From Aristolochia californica (taxonomy: Eukaryota; Streptophyta; Magnoliopsida; Piperales; Aristolochiaceae), in contig JARWKL010000010.1 in NCBI GenBank assembly GCA_029961685.1, forward strand, positions 7,957,931-8,021,930: DNA of 64,000 nucleotides. The letters are read 5' to 3'. The stretch's first letter is position 1; each line of letters starts with the position of its first letter. Below are positions 53,823 to 63,527 of this stretch, piece after piece. Both the position numbers and the translations under genes were made by a program. The notes below the pieces were generated by a model. The model worked only from the letters and a program-made list of their open reading frames with translations, did no database searches and had not been told where the DNA came from.

Positions 53823-54149
53823 ATGGAGTAAAATTGTATTTCAGTATCTTAGGGGTTTAATTGTAATTTGAAGTTCAATAAGGGTTTAATTATAATTATG
53901 GAACCTTTGACATTTTCCCTAATCTATTTAAAGTGTCAGTTGAATGAAGAAAGACAAGCAATTGTCAATTAGTATAGACGAGATCGGATACTCTCTCAAA
54001 AGAGGCCTAAGGGTGGAGCTCCTTCAAAAGCTCACGTTCCTTCATCATTGGGCGTTCTAAAACCCCCAAAGCCTTTCCCTCTTTGTCAGTCAATCTGGAA
54101 GCTAGAGGAGATCGCCGGGTGACTCAATCCATGGCGAGAGAACCTAATA
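53774..54149 (+). repeat. Gyp-I 3' LTR
   Basis: 376 bp, starting TATTATGG (TG to TA) after the purine tract CAGGAGGGGGGTGA and ending GAACCTAATA. Its end would encode VTQSMAREPN. Confidence 0.92.
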
Positions 54150-55150
54150 ATACTCCACTCGGTTTCCCCTTGTCTCTCGAATAAATTTGTTACCATAGCT
54201 GATGGCTCTAACACTAAAGTTCTCAAGAAAGGATCCATCCATGTTACACCATCACTTCCGCTCACAAATATTCTTTTTGCTCCTACTTTTCCCTTGAATC
54301 TTTTATCTGTTAATCAGCTAACGAAATATTTTAATTGCTACATCACCTTCTTACCCATTTCTTGTGTGTTTCAAGATCTTTTAACGAAGCAGGTGATTGG
54401 TGGAGGCTGTGAAATAGGGGGGCTCTACTACCTAGACGTGAATAAAATAAATATTATTTCAACCGCTGAAATTGAGACAAGTCTATGGCACAATCAGTTG
54501 GGACATCCATCCACACAATCTCTTCATCATCTTTCCCCTACTTTTAAAGATAGGTCAGATTTAAATTGTGAAGTCTCCCAACTGAGCAAACACCAGAGGA
54601 CTACATATTCATCTCATCTAGCACTTAAAATGGTTGCTCCTTTTTCATAGATCCACACAGTTGTATGGAGACCCTTGAGCGTCTCAAATATTTCCCAAGT
54701 CAAGTACTTTATTACTTTTATTGATGATTTTACTCATAAGATGGCTATTTCTTTTTAAAGAACGTTATGAAATACCATCCATATTTAAATTTTTTCATGC
54801 GATGGTGTTCGCTCAATTTGGTCAGAAAATCAAAGTATTTAAGACTGACAATGCCAAATAATATTCTTTCAGAGACCTTGACTTTTTTTGTAAAGAGAAT
54901 AGCACTATCCATCAAACATCGTGTGTCTATACCCCTCAACAAAATTGATTAGAAGAACGGAAGAACTGCCACCTTCTTAAGGTAGCTCGCAATATACTAT
55001 ATATCATGAAAGTCCCATACTTTTATTTGCCGCATGCCATCCTTACTGCATGCTTTCTTATAAATAGGCTACCCTCTTTCGTTCTCGGTGAACAATCCCC
55101 ATACTCCTTATTGTTGCCACATGATGATCCATTTTCCTTCCCTTGAAATT
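54150..55150 (+). pseudogene. Cop-F2 protease end, pre-integrase and integrase
   Basis: 54294-54650 open: NLLSVNQLTKYFNCYITFLPISCVFQDLLTKQVIGGGCEIGGLYYLDVNK, SLWHNQLGHPSTQSLHHLSPTF, NCEVSQLSKHQRTTYSS (finger CxxC changed to CEVS), then a stop. The integrase core is frame-broken (KYFITFIDDFTH with a deletion after; DNAK then a stop). Confidence 0.88.
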
Positions 55151-56026
55151 TATTAGGGTCCCTAGTCATAGATTGTGTAACATGGCATGGGACGAATAGA
55201 TCCAGCGCTGAGAGAGTAGGTCTTCCACGTCTGTTCTGGGCTGGTTCTTGACAGAAGCCTCCCTGAGGTACTTGACCCGGTCTGAACAGCAGCACTCTAC
55301 TGTTCTCGGCTGGGAGTGTGTATCAACCCGTTGGTGTGCTCATTTAACAGGGGGCAGCCGTAGACTGCTGGGCTCGGCTAGATCTGGACAGAGCACCCTG
55401 CTACTCTCAATGGGAACTGGGTACACACCAATGTTATGATCGATTATAGGGCAGCAGTGGACTACTGGGCTTGGGCAAATCTGAACAATAGTACCCTACT
55501 ATTCTCGGTGGGAACTGGGCATCACCTCACTGGTCAGCTGGTTCAAAACGAACAACCGCACCTGCTCGCTGGAAGGGACTGTAATCTACCTGCTCTTTCT
55601 CGACTAAAAACCGAACAATAGCACACCAATGTGTTCATCGGAATGGGATGGTAAGCCCCTGCTCTGCTCGACTACAACCCGAACAACAGCACCTGAAACC
55701 AGTGAACGGGTTCGTGCTGCTGTTCTGGGTTGGACTCTGTTAAACGGAAGGGAAAGGGGTGAAGACGAAGAGATCAGAGGGATAACTAGAGCTCAATGGG
55801 GTACTCCAACCCTAATCTCGTCAAGGAGAACTTGGGATCATTTTTTTTAGGCCAAAATAAGACTTTCCTCTTCATATTTCATCTTCCTTCCTACATATGC
55901 TTGACGTCAACCATAGTTTATGGGAAAATTACAACAATGCATATTTACTCCTGACTGATATAAAAAAATAAATATAAACTAAGGGACTCAATACTCAGTG
56001 ACTCAGCCACGGTGCCGCTGAGTTAC
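55151..56026 (-). repeat. LTR-J, minus-strand LTR related to Gyp-G
   Basis: 876 bp with a boundary like the Gyp-G LTR (minus-strand end CATGTTACACAATCTATGAC then TAGGGACCCTAATA, encoding HVTQSMTRDPN). It starts at the junction with Cop-F2. The other end (minus GTAACTCAGCGGCACC...) resembles the start of the Gyp-G LTR and is cut by Gyp-G2 at 56026. The middle carries repeated 'gaacagcagcac/tctcggtgggaactgg' phrases absent from Gyp-G. No internal domain follows at 55150, so it is a solo LTR or a 3' LTR. Confidence 0.65.
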
Positions 56027-56922
56027 TGTTGTGGACTCAATAGCACACCGAGTCACACAACGAGGGAGGCAACAACAACTCACTTAGTAGGATTTATTTC
56101 TTATATTACTTTGAGTAGGATTTATTTCTTATATTGTTTTAAGTAGGATTTATTTTTAATTATTGTAATAGGTAGGGTCGTAGGGGAATTATGGGAATTA
56201 TTGTAACCCTAACCCTAAAACTCCATGACGTAATCTATTTAAAGGAGAGAATGAATGAAAGAAGGCAAGCTTGAGATTTTAAAGTAACCTAGTGTAAACA
56301 GGCTGAGATCACCTTTAGATCTCGAGTTTAGGGTTTACTCCAAAAACCCAATGTATCCTTCATCCTCCATTACCATCCATCTTCACCCATCTTCCTTCAT
56401 CATCATTCATAGCTAGAAGAGGAGCTTCCTGTCCCTTTTCCAAGCCCAAAGAGAGGGTCTTCCCTCCTTCTCAGCGTCAACAGCAAGCAAGGGGTCTAAC
56501 CCTCTTGACGACCAGAAAAGGAGAGGTTTTTCTAGTTCTTCCACATGAAGGACCGGTGCCCCTCCTTCCAGCTTGGAGTCACCAAGGAAATAGAGAAGAT
56601 ACTTTTCCAACGTGAGCCAAGGGCTATCCCTAAGCTAGGACCTCAACCCTAACACGAGCAGCAGCAAAATCAAGGGTAAAACCCTGATTGCTGTGAACCA
56701 AAAAAGGTATTCTTTTATCAAATCTTTCCACATTAATATATCTTCCATCATATCTATATCTCTTGCACTATATTGGGTTATCAAAGGATTGAGTGATCAC
56801 TGAGGAAGATCAATCAAAGAAGGGATCTTTAATCCTCCTTACCGAGTCCAGCAACTCAGTACCAGTGCTGGATTCACAAATCCCACGCCGTGTTACTCGA
56901 TCCATGACCCGGGACCATAACA
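56027..56922 (+). repeat. Gyp-G2 5' LTR
   Basis: 896 bp, TGTTGTGGACTCAATAG...GGGACCATAACA; same family as the Gyp-G LTRs. TATA-like box near 56230 (TCTATTTAAAGG). Left flank GTTAC. Confidence 0.93.
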
Positions 56923-56936
56923 ACTTGGTATCAGAG
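56923..56936 (+). other. Gyp-G2 primer-binding site, split
   Basis: ACTTGGTATCAGAG; the last five bases CAGAG are the target duplication of Gyp-K (repeated at 61790-61794). Confidence 0.9.
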
Positions 56937-57310
56937 TGTTATGGACTCCATAGCATCAAGAGTGGCTAACCGGAGAAGAGAAAAGATGGAGTAACTTTTA
57001 TTTCAATACCTTAGGGGTTTAATTGTAATTTGAAGTTCCATAAGGGTCTAATTGTAATTATAGAACCTTTGATGTTTTCCTTGACCTATTTAGGGCGTCA
57101 AGTGATGGAATGAAAGCAAGCATTGATCATTAGTCTAAATGAGATCAGGTTCTCTCTCTAAAGAGGCCTGAGGTTGGAGCTCCTTCAAAGGCTCACATCC
57201 CTTCATCATTGGGCGTTCCAAGAACCCCGAATCCTTTCCTTCTTCGTCATTCAATCTGGAAGCTAGAGGAGATCGTCGGGTGACTCGATCCATGGCTAGA
57301 GAGCCTAACA
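56937..57310 (+). repeat. Gyp-K 5' LTR
   Basis: 374 bp, ending GGCTAGAGAGCCTAACA; its end encodes RRVTRSMAREPN. Confidence 0.95.
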
Positions 57311-58068
57311 TCGTGGTATACGAGCTTAATTTTCCAAGGTACACAAAGCTTGATTTTCCAACATATGATGGGTCCTCCGACCCTTTAATGTGGTTGCACA
57401 GGTGTGATCATTTCTTTTCCAATCAAGGAACTCTGCCCGAAGGCAATGTTCAATTAGCTGCCTTCCACATGCTCGATGAAGCACTTATGTGGTTTCATCA
57501 ATTCAAAAACGAGTTTGTGGTCTATGATTGGGAATTTTTCAAAGAAAATTGTATGCTATGGTTTGGTCCTCCGCTTTGCAGCAACCCAGTTGGGGATTTG
57601 GTCAATCTAAAACAGCTTGGCACTATAGAACAATATTAGAAATTGTTCCAAGAAAAACTTGCTCGTGCAAGTCATTTGGTCCGACCTGAACTTTATGTCA
57701 ATTTGTTCACGGCTGGCCTGGTAGAACCCCTTCGCCTAGAAGTGGAATTGGAAGCCCCCACCTCCCTAGCCCACTCCATGAATTTGGCAAGAGCATTGGA
57801 CACCAAACAGCGCCTCTTCTGTGAGTCATTAAACAAACGTCCCCCTTGGCCACCTCGCCCACAGCCCCATGGTCCTTATTCCACTAACCCCAGGCCTCAT
57901 CCCAACCACCCCTCACCACCACCACCACCACCAGCTTTTACACCCCCACCGGAATTTATCAAACGTCTGACAAAAGCAGAAATTGATCAGAGAAGGGCTC
58001 AGGGCCTATGTTTCAATTGTGATGAAAATTCGTCAAGGGCTATCAATGCAAAAGACTATTTTGGGTAG
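57280..58068 (+). pseudogene. Gyp-K gag
   Basis: Starts MTRSMAREPNIVVYELNFPRYTKLDFPTYDGSSDPLMWLHRC: the LTR-coded N-terminus is joined almost directly to the capsid core. A stop at 57637-57639 splits two long parts; the second (57643-58068) runs FQEKLARASHLVRPELYVNLFTAGLVEPLRLEVELEAP to a Pro/His-rich tail and CFNCDENSSRAINAKDYFG, where a one-base slip destroys the GHxC end of the Zn knuckle. Confidence 0.93.
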
Positions 58069-58106
58069 AAATAGAAGACCCCTTAGAGGATGACTTTCAG
58101 GAGGAT

Positions 58107-58511
58107 ATGGACCAAACCGAGGAGGAAACACCAGAAATCTCCCTCCATGCCATGACAGGCCTGCAGAGCACCAATACCATGCACGTCCATGCCACCATGA
58201 ACCATCATATTCTGGTAGCACTCGTGGACTCAGGCAGCACACATAATTTTATAAGCAGCCAAGCAGCACAACAGTTGGGGTTATCACTACAGCAGAAATC
58301 AGGAATATCAGTCTCAGTGGCTAACGGTGACAAGGTCACCACTGTGGGTTTCGGTTCAGCTGTGCCCTTTACTATTGAAGGTCACTCCTTTGTAGCAGAT
58401 TTTTTGGTCATACCGCTGGCTGGGTTTGACCTCGTATTGGGCATTAAATGGCTACAGCGATTGGGTCCGATCTTATGGGATTTCCAATCCCTTACAATGA
58501 GTTTTAAATAG
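58107..58511 (+). pseudogene. Gyp-K protease
   Basis: ISLHAMTGLQSTNTMHVHATMNHHILVALVDSGSTHNFISSQAAQQLGLSLQQKSGISVSVANGDKVTT to LVLGIKWLQRLGPILWDFQSLTMSFK, with active-site DSG intact. Stop at 58509-58511 where Gyp-H has Asn/Gln. Confidence 0.93.
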
Positions 58512-58577
58512 GACACCCATTCAATCACCCTCCAGGGCAATAGCGCCCAGCGGCCATGCAGCCTCCAAACACTTTCG

Positions 58578-59543
58578 TTGGATCCTTCAAAAGGGGATAA
58601 CTTAGCTTCATTGTTGGCAGAATATGTTGATTTATTTCAGGACCCTGCCGACCTTCCTCCTATAGGAGAGTGTGATCACAGAATTCGTTTGAAAATGGGC
58701 ACCGAACCAGTGGTAGTGCGTCCCTACCGCTATACCCATGTGCAAAAAGATGAGATAGAAAGACAATGTCAACAAATGCTCCAACAAGGTATTATTCAGC
58801 CTAGTCATTCTCCTTTTTCTTCCCCGATATTGCTGGTAAAGAAATTAGATAAATCTTGGCGCTTTTGTGTGGATTACCGTGAACTCAATACTCGCACCAT
58901 CAAAGATAAATTTCCAATTCTAGTGGTCGATGAATTATTGGATGAGCTACACGGCTCTCAATTATTTACAAAGTTGGACTTGAAATCTGGCTACCATCAA
59001 ATTCGGGTTTATTTGGAGGATATCGAAAAAACTGCCTTCCGCACCCACCATGGTCACTACGAGTTCTTGGTGATGCCATTTGGGCTATCCAATGCCCCGT
59101 CCACCTTTCAAGCGCTTATGAACCAGGTATTTCGCCCTTTCTTACGGAAGCATGTCTTAGTTTTTTTTGACGATATACTGGTCTATAGCAAAACTTGGGA
59201 AGCACATTTGCACCAATTGCGACAGGTTTTCACAATTCTCCGAGCACACCATTTATTTCTCAATCGTGCCAAATGTGACTTTGCCACATCCGAAGTAGCT
59301 TATTTGGGGCATGTAATCTCGGCATCTGGGGTGAAACCAGACTTCAGCAAGATACAATCGGTTATGAATTGGCCCACACCTCACTCCGTTACAGCTTTGA
59401 AAGGGTTCCTTGGTCTCGCAGCGTATTATAGAAAATTTATCAAAGAATATGGTCACCTGGCAGCGCCATTGCACAATTTACTGAAGAAGCATGCCTTTCA
59501 GTGGTCTCAGTTGGCAGACTCCTCGTTTAACAACTTAAAATAG
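58578..59543 (+). pseudogene. Gyp-K reverse transcriptase
   Basis: 321 open codons: [136 protein letters not shown] block, [13 protein letters not shown] with both active-site Asp, YLGHVISASGVKPD, LKGFLGLAAYYRKFIKEYGHLAAPL. Complete palm and thumb. It ends at a stop at 59541 (Gln to TAG). Confidence 0.95.
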
Positions 59544-59990
59544 GCATTAGTGTCAGCACCAGTTCTCCAATTGCCTAACTTTGCCGAAACTTTCATCATC
59601 GAATGTGATGCATCCGGGGGAGGGATAGCTGCCATCTTGCAGTAACAGGGTCACCCCATTGCCTATTTCAGCCGCCATCTCGCCCCTCACCATCACAAGT
59701 TAGCCACTTATGAAAGGGAACTCATCGGTTTGGCCAAAGTCGTGCAGCATTGGAGGCCGTATCTGTGGGGCAGACCTTTTGTGATCCGGACAGACCACTG
59801 TAGCCTCAAATACTTATTGGAGCAGCGCCTTACTACATCCCCACAACAACATTGGCTCAGCAAATTAATGGGATTCGATTTTTAAGTGGAATACAAACCG
59901 GGTTATCTCAACCGGGCAGCAGACGCCTTGTCCCGCAGAGAACTAGGGGATTCACACTTGCACGCCCTAAGCCACCCCAAGTCCCCTTTG
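59544..59990 (+). pseudogene. Gyp-K RNase H
   Basis: PVLQLPNFAETFIIECDASGGGIAAILQ, stop at 59643, GHPIAYFSRHLAPHHHKLATYERELIGLAKVVQHWRPYLWGRPFVIRTDHCSLKYLLEQRLTTSPQQHWLSKLMGFDF, stop at 59883, VEYKPGYLNRAADALSRREL. Catalytic residues kept; three point stops. Confidence 0.93.
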
Positions 59991-61472
59991 CTGGACACAA
60001 TCCATCAGGATACTAGCCATCATCCAGATCTCCTTGCATTACAAGCTCAAATCGAAAACCATTCCAAGGACAAGAACTGGACACTACAGGACAGTCTCAT
60101 TCTATATAAAGGACGCATATATCTTCATCCTTCGTCAATACTCCTTCCTGCCATTATTGCCTCCTTTCATGATAGTACACATGAGGGCCAGCAGAAGACA
60201 TACTTCCGCCTCAGTCGGGAGTTTTATTGGAGAGGTATGAAGCGGATCATTGCTGAATATGTTGCAGCGTGCCAGGTCTGTCAGAGGAATAAGTCTGAAT
60301 CCTTACAACCCGCCGGCTTGCTACAGCCACTTCAACTTCCTTCACAGGTATGGGCAGATCTCTCAATGGATTTTATCGATGGTCTTCCTCCTTCTGCAGG
60401 GAAATCTGTTATTCTTGTTGTGGTAGACCGATTTTCAAAATATGCCCACTTTATGGCCCTCAGCCATCTGTATACAACAACACAAGTCGCTCAGCTCTTC
60501 ATGGATAATATTGTCCATCTCCATGGCCTTCCAGAGACCATCACCAGTGACCATGATGCTATCTTCACCAGTAAATTCTGGGGGGAACTATTTAAGCTAC
60601 ATGGCTCTAAGTTAGCTTTTTCTTCAGCATACCACCCTCAAACAGACGGCCAGACAGAGGTGGTTAACCGCACATTGGCGATGTATTTGCAGTGCTTTGT
60701 GGGGGACATGCCCTGACAGTGGGTTCGTTGGTTAACATGGGCGGAGTATTGTTATAATACCTCATACCACACCGCACTGGGTACTACCCCTTTTCGAGTT
60801 GTTTATGGACGCGAACCTCCGCGCCTACTTTCTTATGAACCGGGGTCATCTCGGGTAGCGGCATTGGACCAAGCATTAGCCGACAGAGATGCAATGCTTG
60901 CACAAGTCCGCCTTCAGTTACAACGTTCACAAGCAACTATGAAGCATACTTATGACAAAGGACATCATCCCCTTTCCTTTGCACCTGGAGAATTTGTTTG
61001 GCTCAAACTTCAACCATACCGCCAACTATCTCTTGCAGCCATCAAATGCCATAAGCTTTCTCCAAAATTTTATGGGCCATTCCAGGTCATGCAGCGTATT
61101 GGCACTGTGGCGTATCGATTGAAACTACCACCAGACGCCAAGCTCCATGACGTCTTCCACGTCTCCCTTCTCAAGCCGTTCAAGGGAGACTCACCACTGC
61201 TGCATACCCCTCTGCCTCCTCTCAAAGATGGCAGGTCCATGCCCACGCCCGCTCAGATCATTCAAGCCAGTCGAGTGAACAACGCTTGGGAAGTGCTGGT
61301 TCGGTGGACTGACAAGGAATTGATAGAAGCCTCTTGGGAGACACACGAGTCCTTCCAGACTCTATTCCCCACTTTCAAGCTTGAGGACAAGCTCTTTCTT
61401 CAGGAGGGGGGTGATGTTATGGACTCCATAGCATCAAGAGTGGCTAACCGGAGAAGAGAAGAGATGGAGTAA
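59991..61472 (+). pseudogene. Gyp-K integrase and chromodomain
   Basis: FHDSTHEGQQKTYFRLSREFYWRGMKRIIAEYVAACQVCQRNKSES (complete HHCC), LSMDFIDGLPPSAGKSVILVVVDRFSKYAHF (first Asp), ITSDHDAIFTSKFW (second Asp), YHPQTDGQTEVVNRTLAMYLQCF (Glu), stop at 60715. From 60864 there are 202 codons: MDQALADRDAMLAQVRLQLQRSQATMKHTYDKGHHPLSFAPGEFVWLKLQPY, FYGPFQVMQRIGTVAYRLKLPPDAKLHDVFHVSLLKPF, then the chromodomain-like VNNAWEVLVRWTDKELIEASWETHESF and KLEDKLFLQEGGDVMDSIASRVANRRREEME, ending in the 3' LTR. Confidence 0.95.
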
Positions 61473-61789
61473 ACTTGTATTTCAGTACCTTAGGGGATTA
61501 ATTGTAATTTGAAGTTCCATAAGGGTCTAATTGTAATTATAGAACCTTTGATGTTTTCCTTGACCTATTTAGGGCGTCAAGTGATGGAATGAAAGCAAGC
61601 ATTGATCATTAGTCTAAATGAGATCAGGTTCTCTCTCTAAAGAGGCCTAAGGTTGGAGCTCCTTCAAAGGCTCACATCCCTTCATCATTGGGCGTTCCAA
61701 GAACCCAAAATCCTTCCCTTCTTCATCATTCAATCTGGAAGCTAGAGGAGATCGCCGGGTGACTCGATCCATGGCTAGAGAGCCTAACA
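61415..61789 (+). repeat. Gyp-K 3' LTR
   Basis: 375 bp, starting TGTTATGGACTCC after the purine tract. The pol frame ends inside it at 61472. Confidence 0.95.
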
Positions 61790-61794
61790 CAGAG

Positions 61795-62627
61795 CAGAGT
61801 AACATGGGGGATACTTTCAGCACTGAAGAAATTCAAATCAGAATGCAAAAGATGGAAGATAGCCTTGAATCAGCACAACCATTGCTGGGGAGAGTTTGTG
61901 GGATGGAAATAGAGTTGAAACAAAACAGAGAAGAGATGCAGCAATTCAGAGAGGAGGTACATCACATGTTTGCTGAGATTGAGCAAAGGTTGGAGACGAG
62001 GGCAGAGATGCAACCCAGACCAGAGGCGAGGGAGGGGATCCTAACCCATTACAGGAGAGGGGAGCAGTGGCCTAGGTGTACTATTGTCCAAGGACCACAG
62101 CATGGAGGCACCATACCAAGCTACACAAAGTTAGAATTTCCTACTTTTAATGGCTCCGTGGATCCCTTAATTTGGTTGCATAGGTGTGAAAATATTTTTT
62201 TAAATCAAGGAACTACTGAATGGGATAAGGTGCAACTAGCATCTTTCCATATGATAGATGAAACCCTATTATGGGTTGGCCAGGTGGAAAAAGAGAGACC
62301 AGGGCTGGATTGGGGTGAATTTAAAAATCTATGCACCATCGGATTTGGCCCTCCCACCAACAGCAACCCCCTGGGGGAGTTAGTCCTATTGAGACAAAGT
62401 GGTTTTGTGGACCAATATCAAAAACAATTCTAGGAAAAGTTGGCTCGTGCTGGTGAGAGGGTACTGGTCAACCTACAGGTATCCCTATTCACAGAGAATC
62501 TCAATGAGTATTTACGGCTAGAGGTGGAACTCCTTGCGCCTAAGGATTTAGCTCGGGCAATGGAACAATGACAACGGTTGCAGCAACGTAAGCTGAGTTG
62601 GTCGGGTGAGAGAAACACTTCCTCCAC
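61795..62627 (+). pseudogene. Gyp-G2 gag
   Basis: SNMGDTFSTEEIQIRMQKMEDSLESAQPLLGRVCGMEIELKQNREEMQQFREEVHHMFAEIEQRLE looks like a coiled coil; the capsid core is YTKLEFPTFNGSVDPLIWLHRCENIFLNQGTTEWDKVQLASFHMIDETLLWVGQVEKERPGLDWGEFKNLCTIGFGPPTNSNPLGELVLLRQSGFVDQYQKQF, stop at 62431, then EKLARAGERVLVNLQVSLFTENLNEYLRLEVELLAPKDLARAMEQ. The open frame seen from 61759 borrows its first codons from the Gyp-K LTR by chance of insertion. Confidence 0.92.
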
Positions 62628-63527
62628 TTGGCAAGGGCGCCGCTATTATTCGTCGTAGCTAACATCTCCAGACACAATCCGATTACGACTCCGATAGCCA
62701 CTCCCCGTCCTAGTAATCCCCCACCGCACTTTATCAAAAAATTAACAAGTGCGGAGATGGCAAAACGGCGGTCCAAAAATCTATGTTACAACTCCGATGA
62801 GCAGTATCGAGTGGGGCACCAATGTCAAAGATTGCTTTGGTTCAAGACGACGGATTCAGATGATCCAAAGGAGTCAGAGGATGTTATTGAGGAGGAACCA
62901 CCAGAGATCTCCTTGCATGCTATTTCTGGGCAGAAATTGCCTAAAATGATGCAAGTCCGAGCTAATGTCATCGACCGGGAATTGGTGGGACTAGTCGACT
63001 CGGGGAGTACACACAATTTCTTGAGTTTTACAGCCACACAGCACCTCCAGCTACAGATACACCCTCATCCGACATCCACCGTCTCAGTGGCCAATGGTGA
63101 AAAGGTCCCTAGCTATGGGATCAGTAAGGTAGTAACTTTTTCCATTAGCTCTACTTCATTTAATGTTGAATGTTTTGTTATTCCCTTGGCAGGATTTGAT
63201 ATGATATTAGGCACTAAATGGTTACAAACATTGGGGCGCATTCTGTGGCACTTTTTGGCTTTAACCATGAGCTTTATTTTGGCTGGGAGTCGGGTGCTCT
63301 TACAGGGCTGTCAAGTGGACAGGGCCCACCACATTCACACCATGCAGACACAGGAACAGCCTGACAATACTATTGATGGTCTGGTTGAGGAGTTTTTTGA
63401 CCTCTTCCAGGAGCCTTCGGGAATGCCTTCCCTGAGGCACTGTGACCACATGATCTGTCTGAAACCAAGATCTCAGGTGGTAGTCGTGCGACTGTACCAT
63501 TATTCACACCTTCAGAAGGATGAGATA
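62628..63527 (+). pseudogene. Gyp-G2 Zn knuckle, protease and RT start
   Basis: FIKKLTSAEMAKRRSKNLCYNSDEQYRVGHQC (second Cys of the knuckle is Ser), ISLHAISGQKLPKMMQVRANVIDRELVGLVDSGSTHNFLSFTATQHLQLQIHPHPTSTVSVANGEKVPSYGISK, FDMILGTKWLQTLGRILWHFLALTMSF, then EEFFDLFQEPSGMPSLRHCDHMICLKPRSQVVVVRLYHYSHLQKDEI, where the matching frame stops because of an insertion. Confidence 0.92.

Larger units (their letters stand above)
49812..54149 (+). mobile_element. Gyp-I, 5'-truncated gypsy element
   Basis: Starts inside gag without a 5' LTR or primer site; its 3' LTR is 53774-54149. Coding parts are very close to Gyp-K and Gyp-H. Compared with Cop-F, about 16 bases of target between 'gagcatctca' and 'atctactccact' are lost at the left junction, so one deletion removed the 5' LTR, the gag start and some flank; no duplication can be recognised. 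Confidence 0.9.
48166..55150 (+). mobile_element. Cop-F2, second copia body fused to Cop-F
   Basis: Begins with primer site TGGTATCAGACCA (48166-48178) right after the shared LTR. The leader and gag match Cop-F closely (48190-49780), then it is interrupted by Gyp-I (49812-54149), resumes with protease and integrase (54150-55150) and is cut again by LTR-J. The remaining pol and 3' LTR lie beyond the window, if present. Confidence 0.88.
56937..61789 (+). mobile_element. Gyp-K, near full-length gypsy chromovirus
   Basis: 4853 bp. Perfect target duplication CAGAG (56932-56936, 61790-61794). LTRs 56937-57310 (374 bp) and 61415-61789 (375 bp), differing at about 11 positions by eye. Primer site degraded to TGGTATACGAGC. 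Polypurine tract CAGGAGGGGGGTGA. It is the best template in the window for the Gyp-H/Gyp-I family; the gag N-terminus (about 110 codons) is deleted. Confidence 0.95.
56027..63527 (+). mobile_element. Gyp-G2, Gyp-G family element, 5' part
   Basis: 5' LTR 56027-56922, primer site ACTTGGTATCAGAG (56923-56936) interrupted by Gyp-K, body resuming at 61795. Gag, protease and the start of RT follow until about 63527, where another LTR is inserted. The 3' half lies outside the window. Confidence 0.9.

Noticed and set aside
55023..55295. 90-codon minus-strand frame as a gene
   Set aside because: It spans the LTR-J/Cop-F2 junction; only the VTQSMTRDPN part reflects real element coding, and the rest is LTR and antisense copia.
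61759..61794. Start of Gyp-G2 gag at 61759
   Set aside because: Those codons belong to the Gyp-K 3' LTR and the duplicated CAGAG; the native Gyp-G2 gag sequence resumes at 61795.
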